From assembly GCF_008905045.1 (NCBI RefSeq), contig NZ_VWMY01000008.1, forward strand, positions 139,787 to 203,786: 64,000 nucleotides of DNA, written 5' to 3'. Under the pieces are notes generated by a model. It had not been told where the DNA came from. It made no database searches and worked only from the letters and a program-made list of their open reading frames with translations. This document shows positions 7,614-14,735 of this stretch, one piece after another (position 1 is the first letter of the stretch; each line of letters starts with the position of its first letter). Made by a program: the position numbers and the translations under genes. The stretch is from Streptomyces albicerus (GTDB lineage: Bacteria; Actinomycetota; Actinomycetes; Streptomycetales; Streptomycetaceae).

Positions 7614-8192
7614 GTGGCGCGTGAACTGGTGCTCGGTGTAGACGCGGGACACACCGTGACCAAGGCCGTGCTGTTCGACGCCACCGGCCGAGCTGTGGGG
7701 CGGGGCAGCGGCACGCTGCCGCTGAGCACCCCGCACCCCCGCTGGGTCGAGCGGAACATGGACGACGTGTGGCGGACAGCGTGCCAGGCCATCGCCGCCT
7801 GTCTCGCCGAGGCAGGCCCGGACACGGGGCGGGCGGTCGCCGTGGTGGGGCTGGCCGGGCACGGCGACGGCCTGTACGCCGTCGACGGGCAAGGCCGGCC
7901 GGTGCGCCCCGCCATCGTGGCGATGGACACCCGTGCCGAACCGGTGTTGGAGGAATGGCGGGGCACTCCGGTCTGGTCCCGGGCCCTGGAGTTGTCGGGC
8001 ACGGTGCCCTTCGCGGGTTCCCCGGCCGCCCTGCTGGCCTGGCTCGCGCGCCATGAGCCCGGTGTGCTTCACGAGGCCCGTTGGCTGTTGTCGGCACAGT
8101 CGCCGCCGCGCTCCTCATCGGGCTCCGATCGTGATCAGAGAGCCGGATCCGACGACCCCACTATCGCCCGCAGCGCCGCAAGGTGCCCCTGA
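7614..8192 (+). pseudogene. Truncated FGGY-family carbohydrate kinase
   Basis: The N-terminal nucleotide-binding half of an FGGY sugar kinase (xylulokinase-like) is clear: LVLGVDAGHTVTKAVLFD (phosphate-1 motif), VAVVGLAGHGDGLYAVD, and RPAIVAMDTRAEP. Homology stops at about 8094, after HEARWLLSA, where a full protein would continue for about 300 more residues. The frame then runs through unrelated sequence to 8192 and overlaps the end of the opposite-strand regulator. The start is probably GTG 7614. The missing ATPase half means it is non-functional; a deletion probably joined it to the neighbouring regulator operon. Confidence 0.8.
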
Positions 8193-8455
8193 TATGCATC
8201 CCGGCCTCGCCGGGTCAGCCGGAGCCACACTCGCTGCCGGGTGTCGCGGACGGCCTTGCGCTGCTCGACGTAACCGGCGTCCATCAGCACGGTGACGTGC
8301 TTGCTCAGCACGGAGGCGGAGAGGTCGAGTTGCATTTGGACCAGGCCGAACTCCGCCTCGCCCGCAGCGTGCAGGAGGGCGCAGATGCGCAGCCGGTTCG
8401 GGGCGTGGATGGTGGTGTCGAAACCTTCCAGCCGGTCGTGGATTTCGGCGCTCAC
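8135..8455 (-). CDS. Small winged-helix transcriptional regulator (ArsR/MarR-like)
   Basis: A 106-residue winged-helix DNA-binding protein of the PadR-like/ArsR-like type that often accompanies small membrane proteins. It reads HAPNRLRICALLHAAGEAEF, then the recognition helix LSASVLSKHVTVLMDAGYVE, then a basic wing (RQRVWLRLTRRGRDAYQGHL). The GTG start at 8455 overlaps the stop of the upstream membrane-protein gene by four bases (GTGA). It therefore forms a coupled operon with that gene and probably autoregulates it through the triple repeat at 8934-9005 (inference). Confidence 0.85.
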   Translation of the reverse strand: MSAEIHDRLEGFDTTIHAPNRLRICALLHAAGEAEFGLVQMQLDLSASVLSKHVTVLMDAGYVEQRKAVRDTRQRVWLRLTRRGRDAYQGHLAALRAIVGSSDPAL

Positions 8456-8943
8456 GGGGCCTTCCGGTGCAGGCGGACGAAGGCAAGGTGGAAGCCGACG
8501 GACACGACGGCACCGATCAGCGAGGCTGCGATCAGCCACACCGGCCGTCCCGTGACGCGGAAAGCGAGCGCTGCCCCTACCAGCAGCACGGGCAGGCCGA
8601 CCATGAGCGGCACGGTCGCCCGCTTCGGCAGCACGTCCAACCGCAGCGCCACCCCGGTCTTGTTGCGCCACGCCTTCGCCGCGACGGCGAAGAGCGCCAT
8701 GTACACCGCGGTGCTCGTCAGCATGATGGCTATCCAGGCGGGGCGCGGCAGCAGCCAGTCCGAGTCGGCCATGACGCCTCCGTAGGTGATCGGGAGCGCG
8801 GCAATGTAGAGCGTGAGCGTGATGAAGAACCAGTTCGGCCACGGTGTGGCCGACAGCGCTGCGGCGGAGGCCCGGATGTGCTCGGTGTCGGCCAGGGCGG
8901 CATGGGCCTGCTCCGGCGTGAGTCGTACCCCGTGAGTTTCCAT
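8452..8943 (-). CDS. Four-helix membrane protein, partner of the winged-helix regulator
   Basis: A 163-residue integral membrane protein with about four transmembrane segments (residues 35-57, 66-88, 107-126 and 132-152) after a soluble N-terminus that starts METHGVRLTPEQAHAALADT. This pattern matches the small membrane proteins co-transcribed with PadR/ArsR-like regulators in actinobacteria; function is unknown. There is no Shine-Dalgarno sequence before the ATG at 8943. A TACTCT -10-like box (8951-8956 on the complement) lies seven bases upstream, which suggests a leaderless transcript. One copy of the operator-like repeat covers the start codon. Confidence 0.75.
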   Translation of the reverse strand: METHGVRLTPEQAHAALADTEHIRASAAALSATPWPNWFFITLTLYIAALPITYGGVMADSDWLLPRPAWIAIMLTSTAVYMALFAVAAKAWRNKTGVALRLDVLPKRATVPLMVGLPVLLVGAALAFRVTGRPVWLIAASLIGAVVSVGFHLAFVRLHRKAP

Positions 8944-9005
8944 ACCGGAAAGAGTAGGAGACAGTTTCCGGTACGGAAAGAGTCGAGTTTCCGGTACGGC
9001 AAGTG
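8934..9005 (-). promoter_or_regulatory. Three 21-bp operator-like repeats with leaderless promoter
   Basis: Three direct copies of a 21-bp element, each an imperfect palindrome (core GTTTCCGGTACGGAAAG), at 8934-8954, 8962-8982 and 8985-9005. Copy one has core TTTCCATACCGGAAA and overlaps the ATG; copies two and three lie in the -35 zone. The candidate -10 TACTCT is at 8956-8951. The likely ligand is the winged-helix regulator encoded in the same operon. Confidence 0.65.
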
Positions 9006-9120
9006 GCCGACTCGGCCGCTTCGGTTCTGACTCTGCGCTCGTGATCGGGCGCTCTCCGGGATGCGGACATGCCGGCCGGCCTTCACGCGAACTGACCTTC
9101 CCGGGGTACCCGCCCGAGGC

Positions 9121-10461
9121 TCATCGGACGGAATTCGCCAGTCTGGTCGCGCCGTTGAGCAGGTACTCCAGCGGTCCGCGGCGGAAGAAGCGGGACCAGA
9201 TCGCCGCGGACACGGTGGCCCCGAGGATGAACCAGAGCAGGAGCGCGGCGGAGGCGGACTGCGGCGGGGTGGCCGCTTCGCCGGGCAGGGCGAGGATGAC
9301 CAGGATGTGGGCCACGTAGAGGGTCAGGGACATCGTGCCGACGGCGATGATCGGAGTTGCCAGCCGCCGCAGCCACGGCAGTCGGTCCATCGCCACCGTC
9401 AGGCACAGGAGCACGGTGATCGCGATCCCGATGCTGCCGATGAGGTCGAACGTGGAACCGGTGTGCGGCTCGGCTGCCAGCAGCCCCCATGCGTCGGGGC
9501 CCCACAGCTCACCACCGACCGGCATGTCGAAGGATCCCGATGCCGATCCCGATCCCGGTCCCGGTCCCGATGCCATGCCGGGGTCCTTCATGGCACCGGG
9601 GTCCTTCATGGCAGGCATACCGGCCATGATCTGCTGATCGCCGCCGGACAACCGGAGCGCCAGCCACGAGACGCCGTATCCGAACCCGATCAGTGCGGGA
9701 CCGACCACGGCCAGCCGCCGCCGCACCGCGCCGGACGTCAGATCCAGCCGGCCCAACGCCATGCCGGTGACCACGAACGTCATCCAGGTGATCGCGGGGT
9801 AGAGGCCGGTGAGCAGGAGGTCGAGCACGCCCACGTCGGAGAGGCGCGCGAGTGGGTCGTACGAGTCGATGCTGGTCACGATCGACTCGGTGAGCAGCGC
9901 CCTGAGGCCGAACGCCAACTGCGGCGTGACGACCGCGAGCGCGACCGCGATGATCGCGAGTGTCCTGGCCCGCAGCCGCAGCAGGGGCAGAGCCAGCAGG
10001 AAGTACAACCCGTAGGAGGGGAGGATCACGGCGCCGCCGAAGTTGGTCATCGCCAGCGCGCTGCCCAGCACCAGCAGGATCACGGCCCGGATCACGATCC
10101 GGGCCTTCGCCTGCCGGCCGGCCAGTCCGGTCTTCGGCTCGCGGCGGCTGGCGATCAGCATCAACGAGAACCCGGCGAGGGTGGCGAACAGCGCCGAGGC
10201 CCGGCCGTTCGCCAGGCCTATGAACCAGTCGCCGACGCCGCCGCCGGGCGTGGTGAAGGGGCCGACGTGCACGGTGAACATTCCGAACACGGCCAGTGCA
10301 CGGGCGAGGTCCACCCCGACCAGCCGCGCCATCGGCGCCGGCCGTTCCGTCGTCGTGGCGGACTCGGGGGCGGATGTAGCGGACTCGAGTGCGGATGTGG
10401 CGGACTCGGGGGCGGACAAGGAACGCGGAGGCGCCTTCTCGGCGCTTTCGATCTCGGTCAC
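9121..10461 (-). CDS. Acyltransferase-like polytopic membrane protein (DUF418/DUF1624-like)
   Basis: A 446-residue protein with about ten transmembrane helices. The signature RLVGVDLARALAVFGMFTVH near residue 45 and the C-terminal FRRGPLEYLLNGAT motif are typical of the heparan-alpha-glucosaminide-acetyltransferase-like DUF418/DUF1624 group, which probably acylates surface glycans. Two regions are expanded by DNA repeats: a 7-residue unit occurring three times near the N-terminus (10358-10420), and a Met/Asp/Pro/Gly/Ser-rich loop (about residues 277-315) including an 18-bp tandem unit (9578-9613). The ATG at 10461 is the only good start. It diverges from the GH74 gene. Confidence 0.8.
   Translation of the reverse strand: MTEIESAEKAPPRSLSAPESATSALESATSAPESATTTERPAPMARLVGVDLARALAVFGMFTVHVGPFTTPGGGVGDWFIGLANGRASALFATLAGFSLMLIASRREPKTGLAGRQAKARIVIRAVILLVLGSALAMTNFGGAVILPSYGLYFLLALPLLRLRARTLAIIAVALAVVTPQLAFGLRALLTESIVTSIDSYDPLARLSDVGVLDLLLTGLYPAITWMTFVVTGMALGRLDLTSGAVRRRLAVVGPALIGFGYGVSWLALRLSGGDQQIMAGMPAMKDPGAMKDPGMASGPGPGSGSASGSFDMPVGGELWGPDAWGLLAAEPHTGSTFDLIGSIGIAITVLLCLTVAMDRLPWLRRLATPIIAVGTMSLTLYVAHILVILALPGEAATPPQSASAALLLWFILGATVSAAIWSRFFRRGPLEYLLNGATRLANSVR
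9578..9613. repeat. 18-bp tandem repeat inside the acyltransferase gene
   Basis: Two perfect copies of CCGGGGTCCTTCATGGCA (9578-9595 and 9596-9613) encode the repeated AMKDPG segment in an extramembrane loop. Shorter GATCCC/GGTCCC hexamer repeats lie just to the left. Confidence 0.85.
10358..10420. repeat. Three 21-bp tandem repeats encoding a 7-residue N-terminal repeat
   Basis: Units at 10358-10378, 10379-10399 and 10400-10420 differ by a few bases. They encode SAPESAT-type heptads in the soluble N-terminus of the acyltransferase-like protein. Confidence 0.85.
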
Positions 10462-10524
10462 TAGGACAACGCTGCCGAAGCACGGGGGCGGTCAACCATC
10501 CGACGGGCTACGGGAGTTGCCCCG

Positions 10525-10702
10525 CCGGTCGGCCCCCACCACACCGCCGATCGGCGGGGGCCGGCCGGCCGTAAAAAGGGGTTTCCGGCTCAAGGCAACC
10601 CTTTGCGAGGCCTGTGACCACAAGGAGGTGGATCCGGCCAGTTCCGGCGGCTGGAATCCGCATTTCCTCCGGTGAACGTCATGCAAGGAGAGCACCTCCC
10701 CC
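10525..10702 (+). promoter_or_regulatory. Structured leader of the GH74 gene, class unknown
   Basis: A 13-bp stem with one G-U pair (10525-10537 with 10556-10568) encloses the perfect palindrome CCGCCGATCGGCGG (10544-10557). Downstream, GGAGGTG (10624-10630) is complementary to CACCTCC (10693-10699), which sits between the ribosome site AAGGAG (10685-10690) and the ATG. A second hairpin forms around 10631-10659. The leader could control translation; I could not match it to a known riboswitch core. Confidence 0.35.
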
Positions 10703-13369
10703 ATGAACAACCCCACGAACGGCGGGCGCCGCGGGCGTCACCGCCGTCGCTGGACCGCGACCGGTCTGCTGCTCGGCGTGCCCGCCATCGTCGTGCCGTA
10801 TCTGCTGTTCGCGCAGGAGGACTCGCAGGCCGCGACGGTCGACGGCGATGCCTACTACCGGCTGGTTTCCGTACGCAGCGGCAAGGTGATGGACGTCAAC
10901 GCCTTCTCCACCGCCGACGGCACCCGCATCCAGCAGTGGACCGACCAGGGCACCGCCAACCAGCAGTGGAAGCTGAGGCCCGCCGGGGACGGCTACTACG
11001 AGCTGGTGAACCGCAACAGCGGCAAAGTGCTGGGCATAGCGGGCGATTCGACCGCCCAGGCAGCCGCCGCCGAGCAGCAGACCGACAGCTCCTCCACCTC
11101 CCAGGAGTGGCGGATCGACGATGTGAGCGGTTCCGACGCCGTCACCCTCACCTCCCGCAGGAGCGGCCAGGTCCTGGACGTGTCCGGAGCCTCCACGGCC
11201 GACGGCGGGGCAGTCATCCAGTATCCCGGCAAGGGCAGCACCAACCAGCAGTGGAAGCTGGTGAAAACGGCCGAGGCCCAGGCGGCCGGGACCCAGGCGG
11301 CCGGGAACGGCACCGCGCAGACCACGGCCGCGGCCGGACCGTATGTGTGGAACAACGCCCAGGTGGTGGGCGGCGGTTACGTCACCGGGCTGGTGTTCAA
11401 CCCGCGCGCGAAGGGCCTGCTGTACGCGCGCACCGACATGGGCGGCGCCTACCGCTGGGACGTCGCGGCCGAGCAGTGGATCCCGCTGACCGACTGGGCC
11501 GGCGAGAAGGACTGGAACCTGCTGGGCATCGATTCGCTGGCCACCGACCCCGTCGACCCCGACCGGCTCTATCTCGCGGCGGGCACGTACACCAACAGCT
11601 GGGCGGGCAACGGCGCGATCCTGCGCTCCACGGACCGTGGCCGCACCTTCCAGCGCACCGACCTGCCCTTCAAGCTGGGCGCCAACGAGGACGGCCGCGG
11701 GGCGGGCGAACGGCTGGCGATCAATCCCGCAGAGAACGGCACCCTGCTCCTTGGCACCCGCAAGAACGGCCTGTGGCGCAGCACCGACCACGGCGTGACA
11801 TGGAGTCAGGTCTCCTCGTTCCCCGTCAAGGACGGGGCGAGCAGCGGCGCGGGCATCTCCTTCGTGACGTACGGCCCGGCCGGAAGCAAGACGGTCTATG
11901 CCGGCGTCGCCGACAGGTCCACCTCCCTGTACCGCTCCACCGACGGCGGCAGCACCTGGCAGGCCGTCTCCGGGCAGCCCACCGGCCAGATGCCGCAGCA
12001 CGGCGTGCTCTCCGGTGACGGTTCGCTGTACGTGACGTACGCCAACACCGTCGGCCCCAGCGGCGCGACGGCGGGTTCGGTGTGGAAGCACACGCCGGCC
12101 GGCGGGGCGTGGAAGGACGTCTCCCCGTCCGAGGGCAGCTACGGGTTCTCCGGTCTGGCCGTCGACCCGCAGAAGCCGTCCACGGTGATGGTCACCACCC
12201 TCGACCGCTGGTGGCCCGAGGACGAGATCTACCGCACCACCGACGGCGGCACGACCTGGAAGGCACAGGCCGCGAAGTCGGAGCGGGACGCCTCCGCCGC
12301 TCCTTACGTCGGTACCGGCACCGGGCACTGGATGACCGCCCTGGCCATCGATCCCTTCGACTCCGGGCACGTGCTGTACGGCACCGGCAGCGGCATCTGG
12401 CGGAGCAAGGACGCCGACGCCACCGACAGCGGCGGCACCAGCCACTGGATCGTGGGGGCCCGAGGGCTGGAGGAGACCGCGGTGCAGGACGTGATCGCCC
12501 CGCCCGGCGGTGCCACCGCGATCACCGCCATGGGCGACCTGGGCGGTTTCCGCCACGACTCCCTGACCAGGGTGCCCGCCGGACGGCTGGAGAACCCGAT
12601 GATGATCACCAGCACCGACATCGACTTCGCCCAGTCCAACCCCGCGATGATGGTCCGCGTCGGCCGTGGCGGCGCGCAGGACGGCGCCTACTCCACCGAC
12701 GGCGGCAGCAGCTGGAACGGCTTCAAGTCGGAGCCGGTGGGCAGCGCCGACAGCGGGCATGTCGCGCTCTCGGCGGACGGCTCCGCCATCGTCTGGACCG
12801 AGGCCGGCCAGGCCCCGTACCGCTCGACCGACAAGGGGGCGGGCTGGTCCAAGGTCAGCGGTCTGGGCACCGGCGCCGTGGTCGTCGCCGACCGCTCCTC
12901 GGACAAGACCTTCTACTCACTGGCCGACGGCACGCTCCACGCGAGCACCGACGGCGGTGCGACCTTCACCGCCCGCGCCACCGACCTGCCCGCCGGCCGG
13001 CTCACGGCCGTCCCCGGCATCACCGGGGACCTGTGGATCGCCGGCGGTGGCAAGGGGCTGCTGCACTCCACCGACGGCGGCCGCACCTTCACCACGCTCG
13101 GAGCGGTGCAGTCCGCCTCCGCCCTCGGCTTCGGCAAGGCCGCGCCGGGCGGCTCCTACCAGGCCCTGTACATGATCGGTACCGTCAAGGACGTCACCGG
13201 CGTCTTCCGCTCCACCGACAAGGGCGCCACCTGGCTCCGCGTCAACGACGACGCCCACCAGTGGGGCAGCATCGGCGGCGTCGGCGTCATCAGCGGCGAC
13301 CCCGACACCTACGGGCGCGTCTACGTCGGCACCAACGGACGCGGCCTCCAGTACGGCGACCCGTCCTGA
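10703..13369 (+). CDS. Secreted ricin-type lectin plus GH74 xyloglucanase-like enzyme
   Basis: An 888-residue exported glycosidase. A basic N-terminus plus hydrophobic helix (about 17-37) forms the export signal. Residues about 46-190 are a RicinB/CBM13-like domain with repeated Q-x-W motifs (TANQQWKL, TNQQWKL). From about 215 to the end lies a GH74 double seven-bladed propeller with BNR/sortilin-like repeats (YRSTDGGSTW type). The candidate catalytic aspartates of GH74 are present: D245 in YARTDMGGAYRW and D612 in GDLGGF. The expected role is endo- or reducing-end hydrolysis of xyloglucan from plant debris. Lectin modules in this family are more often C-terminal. Transcription ends at a strong terminator. 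Confidence 0.85.
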   Translation: MNNPTNGGRRGRHRRRWTATGLLLGVPAIVVPYLLFAQEDSQAATVDGDAYYRLVSVRSGKVMDVNAFSTADGTRIQQWTDQGTANQQWKLRPAGDGYYELVNRNSGKVLGIAGDSTAQAAAAEQQTDSSSTSQEWRIDDVSGSDAVTLTSRRSGQVLDVSGASTADGGAVIQYPGKGSTNQQWKLVKTAEAQAAGTQAAGNGTAQTTAAAGPYVWNNAQVVGGGYVTGLVFNPRAKGLLYARTDMGGAYRWDVAAEQWIPLTDWAGEKDWNLLGIDSLATDPVDPDRLYLAAGTYTNSWAGNGAILRSTDRGRTFQRTDLPFKLGANEDGRGAGERLAINPAENGTLLLGTRKNGLWRSTDHGVTWSQVSSFPVKDGASSGAGISFVTYGPAGSKTVYAGVADRSTSLYRSTDGGSTWQAVSGQPTGQMPQHGVLSGDGSLYVTYANTVGPSGATAGSVWKHTPAGGAWKDVSPSEGSYGFSGLAVDPQKPSTVMVTTLDRWWPEDEIYRTTDGGTTWKAQAAKSERDASAAPYVGTGTGHWMTALAIDPFDSGHVLYGTGSGIWRSKDADATDSGGTSHWIVGARGLEETAVQDVIAPPGGATAITAMGDLGGFRHDSLTRVPAGRLENPMMITSTDIDFAQSNPAMMVRVGRGGAQDGAYSTDGGSSWNGFKSEPVGSADSGHVALSADGSAIVWTEAGQAPYRSTDKGAGWSKVSGLGTGAVVVADRSSDKTFYSLADGTLHASTDGGATFTARATDLPAGRLTAVPGITGDLWIAGGGKGLLHSTDGGRTFTTLGAVQSASALGFGKAAPGGSYQALYMIGTVKDVTGVFRSTDKGATWLRVNDDAHQWGSIGGVGVISGDPDTYGRVYVGTNGRGLQYGDPS

Positions 13370-13382
13370 CCCAGGCGCCCGA

Positions 13383-13416
13383 GCGGGGCCGCAGGCACAA
13401 CGGCCTGCGGCCCCGC
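13383..13416 (+). terminator. Intrinsic terminator of the GH74 gene
   Basis: Perfect 14-bp stem (13383-13396 with 13403-13416) around a 6-base loop, 14 bases after the stop. Confidence 0.9.
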
Positions 13417-13438
13417 CATGGCTGAGGGACCTCGCTTC

Positions 13439-13474
13439 GTCCTCTTCAAGGTCCTCTTCAAGGTCCTCTTCAAG
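13439..13474. repeat. Three 12-bp tandem repeats
   Basis: GTCCTCTTCAAG occurs three times head to tail (13439-13450, 13451-13462, 13463-13474), right at the left boundary of duplicated cassette copy A. The second cassette has only one related unit. Confidence 0.9.
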
Positions 13475-13648
13475 GATCGCGTCCGAAAGGCCCGCTCGTA
13501 TGCGATGCGGCGTCAGGCTGCTCTCGCTACGAGATCACGAGGTCCGGCGCGCCATACCGGACCTTCTTTAATATTTCGGACTAATCTCCCGTAGTGGTTT
13601 GAAGTCGATCTTTCGCAGATCACACCCACCTCACTCACCGGAGATGAC

Positions 13649-13948
13649 ATGCACAAACTTCGCAAGGCTGCCGTCCTGGTCGCCGCCATCGGCAGCGTCG
13701 GACTCCTTGGCGCCGGCACCGCCAACGCCCAGGGTGGTGGCGACGACGGTCACGGCGGCAAGGGCGGCGGTCAGCACAACGTCCTGCAGAGCTCCAACTG
13801 CAAGTCGCACGACCTGAACATCGACATCCTCGGCCAGGTCGGACTGCTCAACGGCCTGCTGGGCAACGGACTCAACGGCGAGGGCAAGGCGGGTAGCCAG
13901 GACACCCACCTGGGCTCGAGCATGGGTTGCGACAACAAGGCCTTCTAG
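13649..13948 (+). CDS. Small secreted glycine-rich protein, paralog 1
   Basis: A 99-residue exported protein. Residues 1-27 are a signal peptide (MHKLRKAAVLVAAIG, ending TANAQ). A Gly/His/Asp-rich stretch follows, then a conserved domain with two cysteines (NCKSHDLNIDILGQVGLLNG and MGCDNKAF) and the hydrophobic motif GLLNGLLGNGLNGEG. The size, export and repeat-like hydrophobic core recall chaplin- or rodlin-type surface proteins, but it does not show the chaplin signature, so I leave the function open. The ATG at 13649 has GGAGATGAC upstream. A near-identical paralog lies at 23457, with duplicated flanks. Confidence 0.8.
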   Translation: MHKLRKAAVLVAAIGSVGLLGAGTANAQGGGDDGHGGKGGGQHNVLQSSNCKSHDLNIDILGQVGLLNGLLGNGLNGEGKAGSQDTHLGSSMGCDNKAF

Positions 13949-13993
13949 GCACGTTGCGGTCGCGTAGGCGACCGCAAGCAGGAACGGAACCAG

Positions 13994-14028
13994 ATCCCGG
14001 CACCGAGCCCCAGGCCCGGCGCCGGGAT
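13994..14028 (+). terminator. Terminator of secreted-protein cassette A
   Basis: A 16-bp stem with two mismatches (13994-14009 with 14013-14028) and a 3-base loop, conserved in copy B. A smaller hairpin, GCGGTCGC...GCGACCGC, directly follows the stop. Confidence 0.75.
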
Positions 14029-14114
14029 TCCCCATCTCCTGCACGGCGCCGTGAACATGGCCCTGCCTGACGCGTTCTCAGCCGGTCGTGCCCGGCGTGG
14101 TCCGTGCCCGGATC

Positions 14115-14735
14115 TCAGTCCGCCGCCTGTACGTTCCCGGTGCCGCCGGGGGCGAGTCCGCAGGTGCCGGACCTCGATACCCCGTCCTGTCCCGTCAGTT
14201 CCACGACGACCTGGCCGTCGGCGTCCTGGCTGTAGGCGATCGTGCAGGTCAGCTGACGTAGAGCGGTGCTGTCCAGTCCCTCCAGGGCAAGGGGCAGACG
14301 GGTCGTGACCCTGTCGCCCGAGGAGCGCTCGACCTCGACGGTCCCGCCGGGGCGGGCGGCGGGGAGGGAGGTGGCCAGGCCGGCGGCCCGGTCTTCCTTC
14401 CCCGGACCGCCGAGCAACGCCAGGACGACCTTCTCCGTCGGCACCGGTCCCTCCGTGTCGCCGGGGTTCTCGTCTCCGGAGCCCGACGACTCGTCGTATC
14501 CGTCGCCGAGCCCGGCCGAGGGCTCGGTCGTCCGGATCACGGGGCTCAGCCCTCCGTCGGGGGAACGGAAGAAGAGCAGCATGTCGTAGTCGCGGTTGAG
14601 GAAGGCCTGGAAGCTGGCCGGGCCGCCCGCCTCGATGACGTCGGTCTCCTGGATACCGCAGCCGGCGAGCAGCGGCACGGCCGCCGCGGCGATGGCGGCA
14701 GCCAGGAGACGACGGCGCGTTCGCGCTCGTCTCAT
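14115..14735 (-). CDS. Lipoprotein of the two-component envelope operon
   Basis: A 206-residue lipoprotein: basic N-terminus, hydrophobic helix, and lipobox LLAGC (Cys26). The mature part has two further cysteines (LTCTIAYS and GTCGLAPGG) and an acidic, Gly-rich linker in the middle. It is the last gene of the operon; its ATG overlaps the stop of the histidine kinase gene by four bases (ATGA). The kinase plus lipoprotein arrangement resembles the CseABC and AfsQ systems of Streptomyces, where a lipoprotein tunes the sensor. The equivalent role here is inference from position; the sequence itself is not a recognised domain. Confidence 0.8.
   Translation of the reverse strand: MRRARTRRRLLAAAIAAAAVPLLAGCGIQETDVIEAGGPASFQAFLNRDYDMLLFFRSPDGGLSPVIRTTEPSAGLGDGYDESSGSGDENPGDTEGPVPTEKVVLALLGGPGKEDRAAGLATSLPAARPGGTVEVERSSGDRVTTRLPLALEGLDSTALRQLTCTIAYSQDADGQVVVELTGQDGVSRSGTCGLAPGGTGNVQAAD

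Larger units (their letters stand above)
13466..14038 (+). repeat. Duplicated secreted-protein cassette, copy A
   Basis: About 570 bases closely matching 23271-23835 in direct orientation. The copy includes the upstream region, the whole small secreted gene and its terminator. Similarity begins at CTCTTCAAGG and stops after CCCCATCTC. A conserved inverted repeat GATCT-N5-AGATC (13607-13621) lies 27 bases before the start codon in both copies. Confidence 0.9.

Noticed and set aside
10525..10702. Cyclic-di-AMP, cyclic-di-GMP or SAM riboswitch upstream of the GH74 gene
   Set aside because: Short matches such as GGCAACC are present, but the conserved cores of these classes could not be aligned; left as an unassigned structured leader.
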